From Voacanga thouarsii (taxonomy: Eukaryota; Streptophyta; Magnoliopsida; Gentianales; Apocynaceae), in NCBI GenBank assembly GCA_026120185.1, contig JANUWF010001052.1:868001-932000 (forward strand): a stretch of 64,000 bases of DNA. Direction: 5' to 3'. The notes beneath the pieces are model-generated. The model had not been told where the DNA came from. It searched no databases and saw only the letters and a program-made list of their open reading frames with translations. Numbering within the stretch: position 1 is the first letter of the stretch; every line of letters begins with the position of its first letter. Position numbers and translations under genes: made by a program. Shown here piece by piece: positions 25,085 to 36,437 of the stretch.

Positions 25085-25652
25085 ATTTTAAAATTATACA
25101 GTACTAGCGAGAGATTAGCGAGGGAATACAAGGAAATTAAATTGATATCCATAGCTAATCCCTCGCAAATTAGCTTGGGATTAGCGACAGAAACTTAAAT
25201 CAAAACATTAAAGAAACATTCCATCGCTAATCCCTCGCAAAATAGCTTGGGATTAGCGACGGATAACTTAAATCATAACATTAAAAAGAAATATTCCGTC
25301 GCTAATACCTCGCAAATTAGCTTGGGATTAGCGATGGAAATTCCCAACTTTTATTAATTACTAAAATTATCCGTCGCTGATCCGTTTCAAAAATCCATTG
25401 CTGAAGTCTTTGACTGCTGAAAAAATAACTCGCTAATCCGTCGCTATTTGCGACGAATTTTTGAATTAGTCGCAAAGTTTTGCGTTTGCGAGGAGGAAAT
25501 TAACGTGGGAATTTTCCCTCGCTAATCCATCGCTAATTCTCTGTTTTCTTGTAGTGGCTGAGATCTGCCTGACAAGGCCTGAAATCGTGAGAGATTTAGT
25601 GACGGATTAGCGACAGAAATATCCCTCGCTAATTCTCTGTTTTCTTGTAGTG
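25085..25652. repeat. Right subterminal repeat array of the CACTA element
   Basis: The same TAGCGAGGGA, TAGCGACGGA and complement motifs as at the left end recur many times. They include three near-tandem units of about 70 bp at 25150-25340 (CTCGCAAATTAGCTTGGGATTAGCGA). The last 96 bp contain a second complete terminus. Confidence 0.85.
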
Positions 25653-25689
25653 GCCGAGATCTGACTGACAAGGCCCGAAACCGTGAGAG
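25557..25689. repeat. Duplicated right end of CACTA with hAT flank
   Basis: The terminus TTTTCTTGTAGTG occurs twice, ending at 25556 and 25652. The 37 bases after the first (25557-25593, GCTGAGATCTGCCTGAC...) match the 37 bases after the second (25653-25689) with about four differences. A tandem duplication of CACTA end plus flanking hAT DNA is therefore visible. Only the outer end has the GCC duplication matching the left side. Confidence 0.8.
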
Positions 25690-25718
25690 CCGGCCCACAT
25701 GCCATTGCAAGGTCAATC

Positions 25719-27461
25719 CGTGTACAATTCACCTCAAATTTGAGTTAGCGTTTGAACACATCTTATTTCACAATTCTTTGGTGAAGAGCAAGTGTTGATG
25801 GTCCAATATTAAGAGTTTGTGGGTTTGGACAGCAATTGCATTTTTTGTGATATTTCTCTCATTCTCTTAGTTCTTCATTTTCATCTCTAGATATATATGT
25901 TTTTCTAAGGCTGTATTTTTCAATTGTTGTAGTTAAAACTTGGATTGTAATCCTATTTTGTTAATAGTGGAGCTTTGGTGATGGACCAAGGGGTCTCATA
26001 GTTTTCTCCCCTTCACTTAGGAGAGATTTTTCACATAAAAATTGATTGTATCTCGTGTTTATTTGAATTTCTTACTTCCATTTATTGCTGCCATTTTATT
26101 TTCGCACTCCTATTTTATTCATTTAAGTGTGGAGTGTTGAAGGGTTGATTTCATATTTGAAACCTTGGTGAGTAACATTTTTGGTAACTTGGTTCTTGTG
26201 TGTCTTTACCACAACACCCCTTAAGCTATGTCTCCTGGCATAGGCTTTCCAGCTCAATTTCCACAGTCTTTAGCCATACATAAATTAGAAGTATTGATGA
26301 GACTTGATTTTACCTCATTCATAGGCAGCTTTACAGCTAACTTATTTGCTTGTTAGCCTCAAATTCATTTGCACCGCAACATGGCCACCTTACGTTGGCT
26401 AGTATTTCCTGAAATTCACTACCCATATATATGAAAATTGGGGTACTTTTTTGGCTACCAGTTGGAGGAACTTAAATGACATGATAATGAATAATCATCA
26501 TTTTACATTATTAGCAACACTGGTACTTGATTGCTGAAAAACAGAGGTCAATTAGCCTACATCTCCTTTAATTTTTGACCTAGTCTGGTGGTCTCTCATG
26601 TGATTATGTAGTAGTCACTAGGGGTAGGTACACAATCAATTTCAAAAAACCGTTTAAATGAAGCCGAATTAGATCAAGTATATTTATGGTTTATATCTTT
26701 TAAAAACTAAACTAATAGTACAAAATCAAACCAAACCAAAATTATCAGCCTGGTATTTTTCGATTGAAAAATGGAAACTAAACCAATAATACTAAGTATT
26801 GCTAAAAATTCGAATTGGTAAAACATAGTTAGTAGTTTACTGATCTATCTAAACATTGTATTTTATTTCTTTTAGATGTTCTTTCGTGTTATGTAGTAGA
26901 AAGTTTATAAAGTTTGATGCTATCTCAACCATGAACCAGTAGAAGGCAAACCAGATGGATTGGTTTCACATCTTAAATGGTTTAAAGTTTTTAAAACCGA
27001 AATTTATAATTTAGTTTGAAGAATAAGTAAAAGGAACCAGACCAAATCATTCATTCCTCTATTAATCACATGGTTTGCAGGGAATTTCTTAACTTTGAAT
27101 CATTTCTTATGTAGATGTCTCCTAATTGGTGGGTATAATGATCATTATCTCCAGAAATCCCTACAAATTAGCAGGGAATATTCTTAATGTTGGTGTTGTT
27201 GAATAAGGTTTAAGAAGTGAAACTTCTGCAATAAGCTAAGGGCTGATAAATGCACAACTTCTTGTTGCCTTCAGACAGGCCACTCTATACATGAATTTAT
27301 TGTAACATTGGGAATTTTACCAATTGGACAATGCATATAAATCTTCAAAATTACACTCAAAAGTTTTTGTAGCACATTACATATAGAAAACATCATAAAT
27401 AAATTAACACAAAGGCTCCCACAAAGCAAAACCAAACACAGAAGAATAACAATTGATGTCT
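25719..27461. other. Gene-free DNA with possible LTR and MITE remnants
   Basis: 25792-26216 begins TGTTGATGG, ends CACAACA and contains CACTTAGGAGAGATTTTTCAC, wording like the end of some plant Copia LTRs. No target duplication, primer site or partner was found, so it is at best a decayed solo LTR. About 26619-27040 has repeated AAACCAAACCAAA/TTTAAAACCG words starting TAGGGGTAGG, like degenerate hAT-derived MITEs with GGTTTGGTTTCGGTT interiors. No gene is seen. Confidence 0.35.
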
Positions 27462-30311
27462 TCAGGTCCTAGATTCCATTATTGCTTTTACAGTGCTGAG
27501 ATTCATGGGATGCATATACTTGGAGTCACCAGTAAATATCTGTTGAACAATAATCCTGTTGGCTCTCTCTGAGGGATGGAAGGGATCCCAAAATGCATAA
27601 ATGTCTCTGTTGGGACACAAGTTGGATAAGGGTGTGCAGAGACCAATGCCATTGTAAGGACCTTGTCCACAGCATGCTATCTTTGATGTAACAAATCCTG
27701 CAAAAACATCGCTCACATCATTGTACGTCTCTCGACGTGCATATGTGGCTGTGCCGTTCATATTTGTATTCTTCTTCCTCCTCCCCCACCCCCCCACCCA
27801 ACAGAAAAAAAAAAGAATAAATTTAAAATTTCTTGATACCAAAATACATGCACTTACAGATCTGTGGGAAAAGTTTTTTTGTCGTTTCTAAGCTAATAAT
27901 CTTGAAAAGGTTAGATACCATATTAGTGTGAGACATCATTCTACCTTGAACCTCCCAGAAGATCAGGGAGTCCCCATTCCCACACCATACATAAATGTGC
28001 TTACTCATTCTTTCACCTTCCAAATCTTGATTAAATAGAATTAGCTGGCTCAAGTTTATAAATTCTTTCTTCTTTTTTTTTTTTTTTCTTCAGAAGACAA
28101 GTTTGTAAAGTAGCTGTGACATCAATTCTTGCTCACAAGATGATGCCTTGTTCAGATATTAGATAAAAAGTGGGAATCTGTTAAAAGTGCCATTGACTAG
28201 CTTGTGTCTGAGACTTACCAAATGCCTGAGGATTAGAGACAAAATCCATGTGCATTTGGAATGTATTTGCAGCCATGAAAACATCAGATCCAAGTTGACT
28301 GTTTATACTGCTAATCAGTGCTGCTAGTTGTGGATTGAACAGGGCTGCAGCTCGCTGCAATTCAACTGCACATTCACCGGCTCTACTTCTCTGTGCCAAT
28401 TCTGCTGGAACACAACCCATTGGTCCTGTTCCGGTTACAATCACCTTCCTGGCCCCGAGGTCATACAATTTCTGTAACAATGTCAATTAAATGTCTTTTA
28501 AATTTCATCATAAAAGGTAAAATGGAAAGCGTACTATTTCATCTCTGGAGGTGGCAGCTAGTGGTAAGAGCCCACAGTCCATAAATATAAATTAAAGGCA
28601 TACGAATTCTTCAGACCTTTTCCAGTCTGTACTGGTGCATGCGAAACGCACACGCAAAATTTATCTGTATATTTTAGATAGAGTGCTTACACTTTATAAG
28701 GGCTAAGGGGAAGGCGGGTTGTCTGAGAGAGAGGAAGAGATGGTACATTTGTCACATAAATGCATATTTACATATGGTGGTTGTGAATGATCACAATACC
28801 ATGGATTGCTATCCATCTCACCTACTACACATACATTTCATAATGATTCAGTAGCTACTGTCACACTTTCACGTTTTGTTTGGATTGCACGACATATTCC
28901 TACATTTTTATGATGCAAAAATAGCACATGGAGGGCAGCTTAATATCTAGTTATTGCTTCTATTGTCTCTGAAATTGCATATTTGTATTGGTCTATCTGC
29001 ATATCAAGCGACACTTAAAGCAACAAAACCGGGAAGAAGCAGAATTACCAGAAGAACTTTGCGATACTCAGAAATGAGAAAGCGAACATAATCAGGCAGA
29101 GAAAATTGGCGAGATCTTGCTGAGAAAGGCACTAAGTAGTAGTTGTTGACAAAGTCATTACCACCAAGAGTGATGAGAACAAGTGCATCATTCACAAGAC
29201 TTTGAGTTTCTCCTTCGCCAATAAGGCCACTGACTCGTTGCTGGTACTGTTGAAAGTACTCTAGTTGCTTGGTGATTCGGATTATGTTTAACTGCAGTAG
29301 AGTTGATTATTGGTATCAATTTTGGACAACATGAAGAACATAAGATGATTCTATGTACCATAATTATTCATTGTTGGCTAAGCCTAGTTAAGGTTTTTAT
29401 GAAATAATGTACCATAATCATACAAGGCTCTAAAATCGAAGACGGCTTTCATATTTATGTACCTGTTTTCTATAAGAGAGAAGACATGATAACAAAGGGT
29501 GCAATTATTTTTTACCTAAAATAAGCTTGCTGAGTTTCAATGGCACTTTGCAGAAATTCTAACATGAGAAAATGGCAGTGCTGTTCTTGCAGATATATGA
29601 AATTAGGGTTAAGTGGTAAAGTACAAAAAAGAAAAGTGAAAAGAAGAAGTTAGGCCAAGAAAACTTGGATAACAAAAACAAAATATGAACCAAAATACTT
29701 TCTACCCCATGCTTTTTCTGCTAGCTAGAAGCATTTCTGTGAAAAGGACTTTAGTTCAAATGAAGAGGAATAATTAAGAGAGAAGGCACAGGAAAAAGGG
29801 CCAGGTTGCTTGAGCTGATGTTTTTAACTTACAAACTGAAAGCCAGTGTCATTAAGGATTCCAACCCCAGCAGAAGCAAAGTTGGCACCATTGAGCAGTG
29901 CTTGTCCTCTCAGCTCAGGGCTCAAGTATGGTAATAGTGGTTCCACGCCAATTTGCTCACCTAAAAAAACCCACTTACGTACGTTAAATGGTTTTCATAT
30001 ACAGGATAACCATGCAAACAATCACAATTATTTTAGCAAAATGTTAGCGCAGAAGCTGAAACTCAACCGATAATATCAGGAATGTTAAGGCCGTTAGAGA
30101 AACGGCCAGTGGGACGGTGTGTCGGATAATCAATGCCATAAGGAGGCGAATCAGCACGAGCACTAGTAGCTAGATAGTTGTTGTTGCCATTGTCAACAAG
30201 GGAATCGCCAAAAACAAAGAATGCACGAGCCTCAGCAAGAGGAGTGATTGCTGCAACGGCAAGTAGCAGAACTAGAATCATGGTTGAGCTGAATGAGAAT
30301 GAGCAGCCCAT
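27462..30311 (-). CDS. GDSL-type esterase/lipase, five exons
   Basis: Exons: 30311-30068, 29960-29833, 29291-29049, 28471-28219 and 27697-27462, all with GT-AG borders and consistent phases. They give 367 codons, the usual plant GDSL length. The product begins with a hydrophobic signal peptide (about residues 1-28), so it should be secreted or in the cell wall. Block I is [14 protein letters not shown] with nucleophile Ser37. Block III is [10 protein letters not shown] with oxyanion Asn169. Block V is [10 protein letters not shown] with Asp327 and His330 completing the triad. Such enzymes hydrolyse ester or acyl substrates; some make cutin, but the substrate cannot be told here. I chose the ATG at 30311 because the upstream in-frame ATG (30395) lies too close to the TATA box to be within the transcript. 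No break is seen. The gene is isolated, with transposons on both sides. Confidence 0.93.
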
Positions 30312-30400
30312 TGTGGAAAAATGCCTTGGAAACAAATTGTTTCGTTTGCAACTCAAGGCTTTGATATGAAGATGGTCAGAAACTACAACGTTCACTGGCT

Positions 30401-30408
30401 TTATATAA
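30401..30408 (-). promoter_or_regulatory. Probable TATA box of the GDSL gene
   Basis: The minus strand reads TTATATAA about 90 bp upstream of the chosen start codon, a usual distance for a plant core promoter with a short leader. Confidence 0.55.
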
Positions 30409-30411
30409 GCT

Positions 30412-31974
30412 TATTTTGGTCAGCTTAAAAGCATAATAAATGGTGCGTCTACCACTGGTGGAGAAAGTTGGAGAGAAGGACCACTGAAATATATAGTATA
30501 GCCCACCACACAAGTAAATTACTGTGTGGAGGGGTTGTTAGCTTTAAAATCAAGAAATGAAAAAAAAAAAGAAAATCTGAAATTTCAACAAAAGCAAAGA
30601 ATCAAAGGAATAAAAATAGGGCTTTTATTCTTGTATCATATATTCCATTTTCTTAAATTGGTAGCCATATATATCCATAGGAATGCAGAAAAAAAAATTG
30701 CTGTAATTTCATCAAGAATTCAAGCAAATTAATTACTTTTCCGGCAAAAAATACACAACTAAAAAATAGTGAATTCTAAAAAAGAAAGAAAAAAGTGCAT
30801 TACAAATTCATGGGGGGGGGGGATTTGCATATCAAATCTGTTACATCAAAGAATAGGTAGACATTTGACGAGTTTATGGGGCTAAGAGAAGGTCTGTCTG
30901 TGACAGAACAGTACTTTAGTACTGGTTGAACTTGCTTTATTAAGACTGTTTCTTCATTAGCAGCCTCTGATGGTGATTGATTCTTGATGAAGATGGGGGC
31001 ATAAATGGGGCAATATTTACATGTGATTTTCCAACATTTGAGTCCTCTCATTATCTAGGATTGAGCAGTGATGAGCTTTCTTTCTTCAATCATCATCAAC
31101 TACACAAAAGGCCAAGTGTTTCTTTCTATTGCATTAACAAGTAGATTTGGGATCATATCAGCATCCATCATAATCAAAAGAGACAACATTCAAGAAGGAT
31201 TACCTAATTTATTAAAGATTTTGTACCCCCAAGTCATAGAGATAGTGATTTGGGACTTCATCAATTTAATGATTTTCCTAGGAACCAATTTCTTAAAATT
31301 TTGCTTTTGATTTGGAGACAGAAAGTGATTATGTGGTCTGTTTACAAAAATCCATATGCATTACAAGATCAATCAAAATCCTCAGAAATTGCTTCAAAGG
31401 TTCCCCTAGATACAATGGGCAAAGAGAGAATAATCAAAATGTCATCACTTATAGGGATCGATATTTAGGACCACTTAATTAGGCTAATCAAACCAAGGTT
31501 GACAATATAGGTTGTTCAACATTATTTTCTATTTGCATAAATTAATTTTTGTCGTAAGCTATTTATTGTCACATGATCAAGTATGAACTATGAATCAACT
31601 ACCTCTTTAAAACTAAGGACACATTCGCTTAATTCGAATTGTATTAAACTTCCATAGCAAATTCCTAGTAAGTGGCACATTTCATTTCTAATATCCAATG
31701 GTTCCAATGGCTCTACCTTTTTTCTCGCTAAATAAAATGAAGGAAAGAGATGACTAGAGAACTTTCCCTATATATATATATATATATATAAGAACAGAAA
31801 TTGAAATGTACAAGAAAAGCAGTAAGTTTAAGATAAGATATATGCAATATATATGAATCCCCACATTTACAAAAATGTGCGATATTTATTTAATGGTACT
31901 GAGGTACTCATTTATTGAATTTCGGTTTTATGGGGGAGACAAATAAAAGTTTAAAATTGACCGAATTTATTTCT
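30412..31974. other. Intergenic DNA with one small unassigned ORF
   Basis: Mostly no feature. A minus-strand ORF at 31051-30800 (83 codons) has a protein-like composition and cysteines (ITCKYCPIYAPIF, LKYCSVTDRPSLSP). It has no recognised domain and no splice context I can defend; it could be an exon, a small gene or chance. A run of G lies at 30811-30821 and (TA)n at 31772-31791. Confidence 0.3.
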
Positions 31975-31976
31975 TA

Positions 31977-32282
31977 CTTTCTCCGTTTCAAGGTATTTGT
32001 TCATGAAATTTTTTTTATTTTATTTCAAAATACTTATTCATATATATGTTTCTAAAACTAATGATTAGTTTCTTCCTATTTTACTCTCATTTATTCTAAA
32101 TCAATTGTACAACTTTTCAAAATTCTTCTTTTTTCTTACTTCTTAAAAATTTTCATCAACCAATAACTATCATATTTTTAATATAGATAGAATATGAACT
32201 TTATCTAAATTGTTATATTATTTTTAATACTCTTAATTTATGTATAAAAATTTTATGAATAAATATTTTGAAACAGAAGGAG
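31977..32282. mobile_element. Stowaway-like MITE
   Basis: The left end CTTTCTCCGTTTCAAGG and inverted right end CTCCTTCTGTTTCAAAAT continue as inverted complements for about 35 bases (TATTTRTTCATRAAATTTTT). TA dinucleotides flank both sides (31975-31976 and 32283-32284), the target of Tc1/mariner elements. It is 306 bp with no ORF. A relative in the opposite orientation lies at 34550-34818. Confidence 0.75.
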
Positions 32283-32284
32283 TA

Positions 32285-34547
32285 AAATATTGTAAATAAG
32301 TAACTGAATGTTGGCATGTGCGCAAAGTAAATGACGTGGGGTTGCTGGGGTACGCCGTACGCAGTAGTTCAGCTACTACTAATTATGGTCCAATCATAAA
32401 GATTTTATTGAAACTTTTAAATTTTTAATTAAACCATATAAACTTTTTTTCCATCTAAATTTGTTGAAGAAAAAAATTGAAAGTTCATTGTTAATTCTTA
32501 TCACCAAGCTCCTTTTTTTTTATGAAACCAAGTAGATTAAATATGCTATGATAATTACACATTGATTAGATTAAGATAGATTTATTTGAATATAATAAAA
32601 AATTACTAAATTTATAGGGTCAGTAGAATCTAAAATTGAGTTAAAAAGAGAAAATATAATATATTATGAGTTTATAATAATTTTTTAAAATAAAAATTAT
32701 TTAAAATATTATTATTTTATATTAAAGTGAGTTTTGAATTGGGATGGAATTGCAATCCAAACACACCCATATCATTTGATACAGTGCATATTCACAACAG
32801 AGATGGACTTAGGGATAAGAGGAATTGTCTACCTTTCTAAAATTTTTTAAAGTCTTGTATTTCTCTTAGAAAAATTATTTTTTACAAAAAAAAAATCATT
32901 TTAAATTTTATCTTTTTCTTTTTAAAAATTATTTTAAAATTATAATAACATTATCTTCTAAATAATTTTTTATAAAAGAATCCGCAACTATTATTCAAAC
33001 AATGCTCTCATGTTTCAAGAAAAATTTAAACTCGAAACGTGAATATAAAATTTTTAATAATAATCTCTCAGCCATATAAAATTCTTAATAACAATCATTT
33101 CAGCTAATTTTAGTAACAACTATTCAAGGTCATAGCTTTCTTTGCAAGCAAGTGTGCGGGCTTACTGCCATTCCTCTTGACAAAAGAGAAAGAAATAATT
33201 CGTCCCGACATTACTTATTCCAATTCCCCCCCCTTCTTATTGAAGAGGGTATTATTATGAACCATGGCAGGTAGATTATATTGAATGGCCATTCCAAACC
33301 TTCAATTTTGATCATTATTCTCACACTTTTTTTATTAATTAATAGCTTTTTTTATAATATAAAAAAAACTATAAAGATTATTATCTAAATTTATGTAATT
33401 TTATTAATCGTTAAAAATTACTATTACTACAATACTCGTATCTATATACAGTTACTTACCTTGTAGTATCATTCCCCTCCCTTCTTTCTAGTTTCTATCA
33501 TCGACAACCTTTTTTCTTTCCAGAACTAGAAAGGGACTGGTACAAGAAAACCAGAAGAGGTGAATTAAATTGGAGTAGAGGTGATCATAACTAGCCTCCA
33601 TTTCACAAAAGCATCAACCAGGGAACAAAAAGGTGCCGAGAGGAAAGAAACTTTGGCAGCATGCAAAGGGATGGATGTGAGGGGCAGGAGGTGGTCGCCA
33701 CCCTCAGATTTTTTTGAAACTTTGTATTTCTTTAAAATATATATATATATGTATATATTTTTTAATTTTATCTTTAATTTTTCTTCAAAATAATTTTTTT
33801 TTAAATTATAATATTATCTTCTGACTTCCCTCAACTTCAAATTTCCCATTTCTAAATATTCGGCACCAACTAACAGAAGTATGTTAATTTACTCCATTTT
33901 TTATGAGGATAAGAAGGAAATGATAAATATGGATATGGACATTATCCCCACAAGATAAAACATATGGGGTTGCCCACAATCTCTGATCAACAAAGATGAA
34001 GTTGCCCTTTGTACCCAACTCTTCAGGCTCTTAAATTCCTTGTCAGTACAAGGAGCTGAATTGACATATGGATCTAAAACACTTTTCACTATTTTTCTGT
34101 GCACTTTGAGAGGACAGAATGATCTGTTACTGTATAATCATTTTTGCTTCAAGTACAACATTGTTCAATTTTGAGTTTTTATATTCTTTCCTGTTTGCAT
34201 ATGGTTCAAAGTTCAAACTACCTCCTTTGAGAGCCCTAGCAATTTAGAGACTCTTGTACCAAGAGTAGGGATATGAAATAGAGGAAAAAATATATATATC
34301 TCACCGTTAAAGAATATCGAAATTTCTTAACTTTTCACACATTATCTATGAAATTTTAATTTGTATTTATATATTTATTTCTTTGGTCTTAAAAAATTTG
34401 ACTTATTTATCATTTTAGTTTCTCTTGAAAGAATTCACATTTTTTTTAAAAATCAATATATTATATATAATAAAATAATATATTTAAATTTAATATGAAA
34501 TTAATCGAAAAAAATATTATTAATTAATTGCGAATGAGAATTATAAG
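32285..34547. other. AT-rich intergenic DNA, one weak ORF
   Basis: No gene can be supported. A minus-strand ORF at 34104-33901 (67 codons) reads like a protein end: a polar part (SVLDPYVNSAPCTDKEFKSL) followed by a hydrophobic tail that could be a C-terminal membrane anchor. It is unrecognised and may be an exon remnant. The zones around 32800-33080 and 33690-33840 share AT-rich wording with 38440-38610 and 39620-39780 (for example CCTCC/CCCCC then AAAATTTT...AATATTATCTT), so they are probably copies of one decayed repeat. Confidence 0.35.
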
Positions 34548-34549
34548 TA

Positions 34550-34818
34550 CTTCCTCCGTTTTAAAATATTTATTCATGAAACTTTTTACACACAAATTAA
34601 GAATATTGAAAATAATACTACAATTTAGATAAAGTTTTTATTTTATCCATATTAAAAAAATAATAGTTATTGGTTGGTAAAAATTCTCAAGAAGTAAGAA
34701 AAAAGAAAAATTTTAGAAAATTATGCATTTGACTCAAAATAAACGAGGATAAAATAAAAAAAATTAATCATTAATTTTAGAAATATATATATGAATAAAT
34801 ATTTTAAAATGAAGAGAG
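34550..34818. mobile_element. Stowaway-like MITE, second copy
   Basis: The left end CTTCCTCCGTTTTAAAATATTTATTCATG is matched by the inverted right end CTCTCTTCATTTTAAAATATTTATTCAT. Flanking TA is at 34548-34549 and 34819-34820. The interior is the reverse complement of 31977-32282, so this is the same family in opposite orientation. It is 269 bp and non-coding. Confidence 0.75.
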
Positions 34819-34820
34819 TA

Positions 34821-35556
34821 TATTATATTTCTAACTTTGAATGAATTTGGCATGCCAATATATGTTTAAATATGTTAAAATGAATAGAGTATATTATATC
34901 AAAGTTTGGCTCCTTTCTCGTAAAAGTTGGTGCTCCAGCTGTCTATGATAAAAACCTGGAAGAAGAAGTAGCATGCATGAAATATGGTCAAATGGGAGGA
35001 ACGAGTTTGACTCAATAAATGGCCACCATTACCATATGAAGTTTGTAAGCTTCTTGCATGGACCATTTAACACTTAACAGCCACCAACTTTGGTAGTAAG
35101 TATATCCCATTATTATCTTCTGTTCAAGAGATGTAAATGATGATACTTTCCACCGCATGTCTTAACTAGCCTATCCTTAATAAAAACAAAACAAAGTCAA
35201 ATGGAGAAAAGATTATTCAAAAAAAAAAAAACATCTAAATTATGAATAGAGTTATAGAGATAGAGGCAAAGGCAGTTTTCTATTATCCAGCTCTATTCTA
35301 TATCGAAAACGAGCAGCTGATCTTGACCAATTCCCAATGCATGGGGTGAAATGGGAACCCATTCGAACGAGAATTAGTAGTAGTGCTGCTTGCTATAAAT
35401 ATCTTTTGGAGAAAATAAAGTCAGAATAAATTTTGAATTATGAAAATTCTTCAATGGATGGATAACAACAAAAGGTGGGAAAACAATTTAAAAAGATGCT
35501 TTTGAAGTGAAAGTGAATTATATCAGATGAACGCTACCCCTCAAAAAAAAAAAAAT
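34821..35556. other. Intergenic DNA
   Basis: I see no gene, repeat pair or terminal repeat here apart from a short echo of the MITE end (AAAATGAATAGAGTATATTATAT near 34878-34900). Confidence 0.4.
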
Positions 35557-36437
35557 GGTTAAATGCAAAAATACTCTTCTAAAACACATATTTTTGTAAT
35601 TATATCATTTATATTTAAAATTTAGTAATAATATATTTTTAAATTTAAATTATTTTAAATATATCTCTCGTATTTAAAATTTAATAATAATAATAATAAT
35701 ACCTTTTTAAATTTAATTTTTTTTCAAATATGCCCCTCACATTTAAAATTTAGCAAAAATAACTTTTTTAAATTTAAATCCTTTCAAATATACTTTTCTA
35801 TTAAGAATTTAGTAGGATGTTCTACATTTGACTGTTTAAAATGATATGATCATAATATGCTCATTATTATTAGGGTAAATTAGTAATATCACATTTTGTC
35901 TTCTCTAAACAATAAATGTTTTCTTGGCAAGAATGAAAAAAAATTACTCTATTTTTATAAATTTCACAAATATTAAAAATTATAATCAAAATTATTGATA
36001 GAATGGATTTATTATAATCAAAATTGCTCCTATATGATTTACAAAAATGGAGCAAAATTTTTCATTCTCACAAAAAAATATATATTTATTGTTTGGAGAA
36101 GATAAAAGTTGAAATTACTAATTTGTCCTTAATAATAATGAGTATATTGCAACCACGTTCTTTTAAATGGTCAAATGTTGAGTATTCCATTAAATTCTTG
36201 ACAGAATAATACATTTGAAAAGATTTAGATTTAAGAAGGATAGTATTGTTAAATTTTAAATGCGATGTGTATATTTGAAAGGATTTAAATTTAAGAAAAG
36301 TATTATTGTTGAATTTTAAATATAAGGGATATATTTGAAAGGATTTAAATTTAAAAAGTGTACTATTATTGAATTTTAAATGTAAGAGGTATAGTTGTAA
36401 AAGTGTATATTTTTTAAAAGTATTTTTGTCTTTAACC
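35557..36437. repeat. Long inverted repeat (foldback/MULE-like MITE), about 880 bp
   Basis: The left arm (about 35557-35990) and right arm (about 36005-36437) are reverse complements over about 430 bp each, with moderate divergence and a spacer of only about 15-25 bases. Ends are GGTTAAATGCAAAAATACTCTTCT and, inverted, GGTTAAAGACAAAAATACTTTTAA, the wording of a common plant Mutator-like MITE end. Each arm contains three tandem units of about 60-68 bp (TTTAAAATTTAG...TTTTTAAATTTAA...CAAATAT). A clear 9-bp target duplication was not found. The ORF at 36086-36523 is inside the repeat and is not a gene. Confidence 0.75.

Larger units (their letters stand above)
4844..25652 (+). mobile_element. 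CACTA (En/Spm) DNA transposon with nested Copia
   Basis: The left terminus CACTGCAAGAAA pairs with the right terminus TTTTCTTGTAGTG, the standard CACTA inverted end. The 3-bp repeat GCC lies immediately outside both ends (4841-4843 and 25653-25655), the expected duplication length. It carries a TNP2-type transposase gene and a TNPA-type second gene on the plus strand. Without the 9.8 kb Copia insertion it would be about 11 kb, normal for an autonomous CACTA. Stops and frameshifts in both genes indicate that it is now defective. Long subterminal repeat arrays are present at both ends. Confidence 0.9.
4052..25710. mobile_element. Outer non-autonomous hAT element, split by a CACTA element
   Basis: The left end TAGCATTGGCAAGGGGACC pairs with the inverted right end TTGCAATGGCATGTGGGCC (15 of 19 identical). 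Flanks are GGTCAAAC at 4044-4051 and GGTCAATC at 25711-25718, an 8-bp target duplication with one later change. Its own sequence is only 4052-4843 plus 25653-25710, about 850 bp. It has GGCC-rich subterminal words (CTAGCC, GGGCCGG, GGCCCA), as in many hAT elements, and no transposase. The CACTA insertion lies 58 bp from its right end, which is why the two hAT ends are now over 21 kb apart. Confidence 0.75.

Noticed and set aside
25792..26216. A full solo LTR
   Set aside because: It has TG...CA ends but no matching 5-bp duplication and no partner, so I list it only as a possible remnant.
27823..28053. 76-codon ORF on the minus strand in the GDSL gene
   Set aside because: It lies in intron 4, between the exons that carry the conserved blocks.
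30312..30395. Upstream in-frame ATG of the GDSL gene as the start codon
   Set aside because: It lies within about 10 bp of the TATA box and would put a polar stretch before the signal peptide; the ATG at 30311 fits better.
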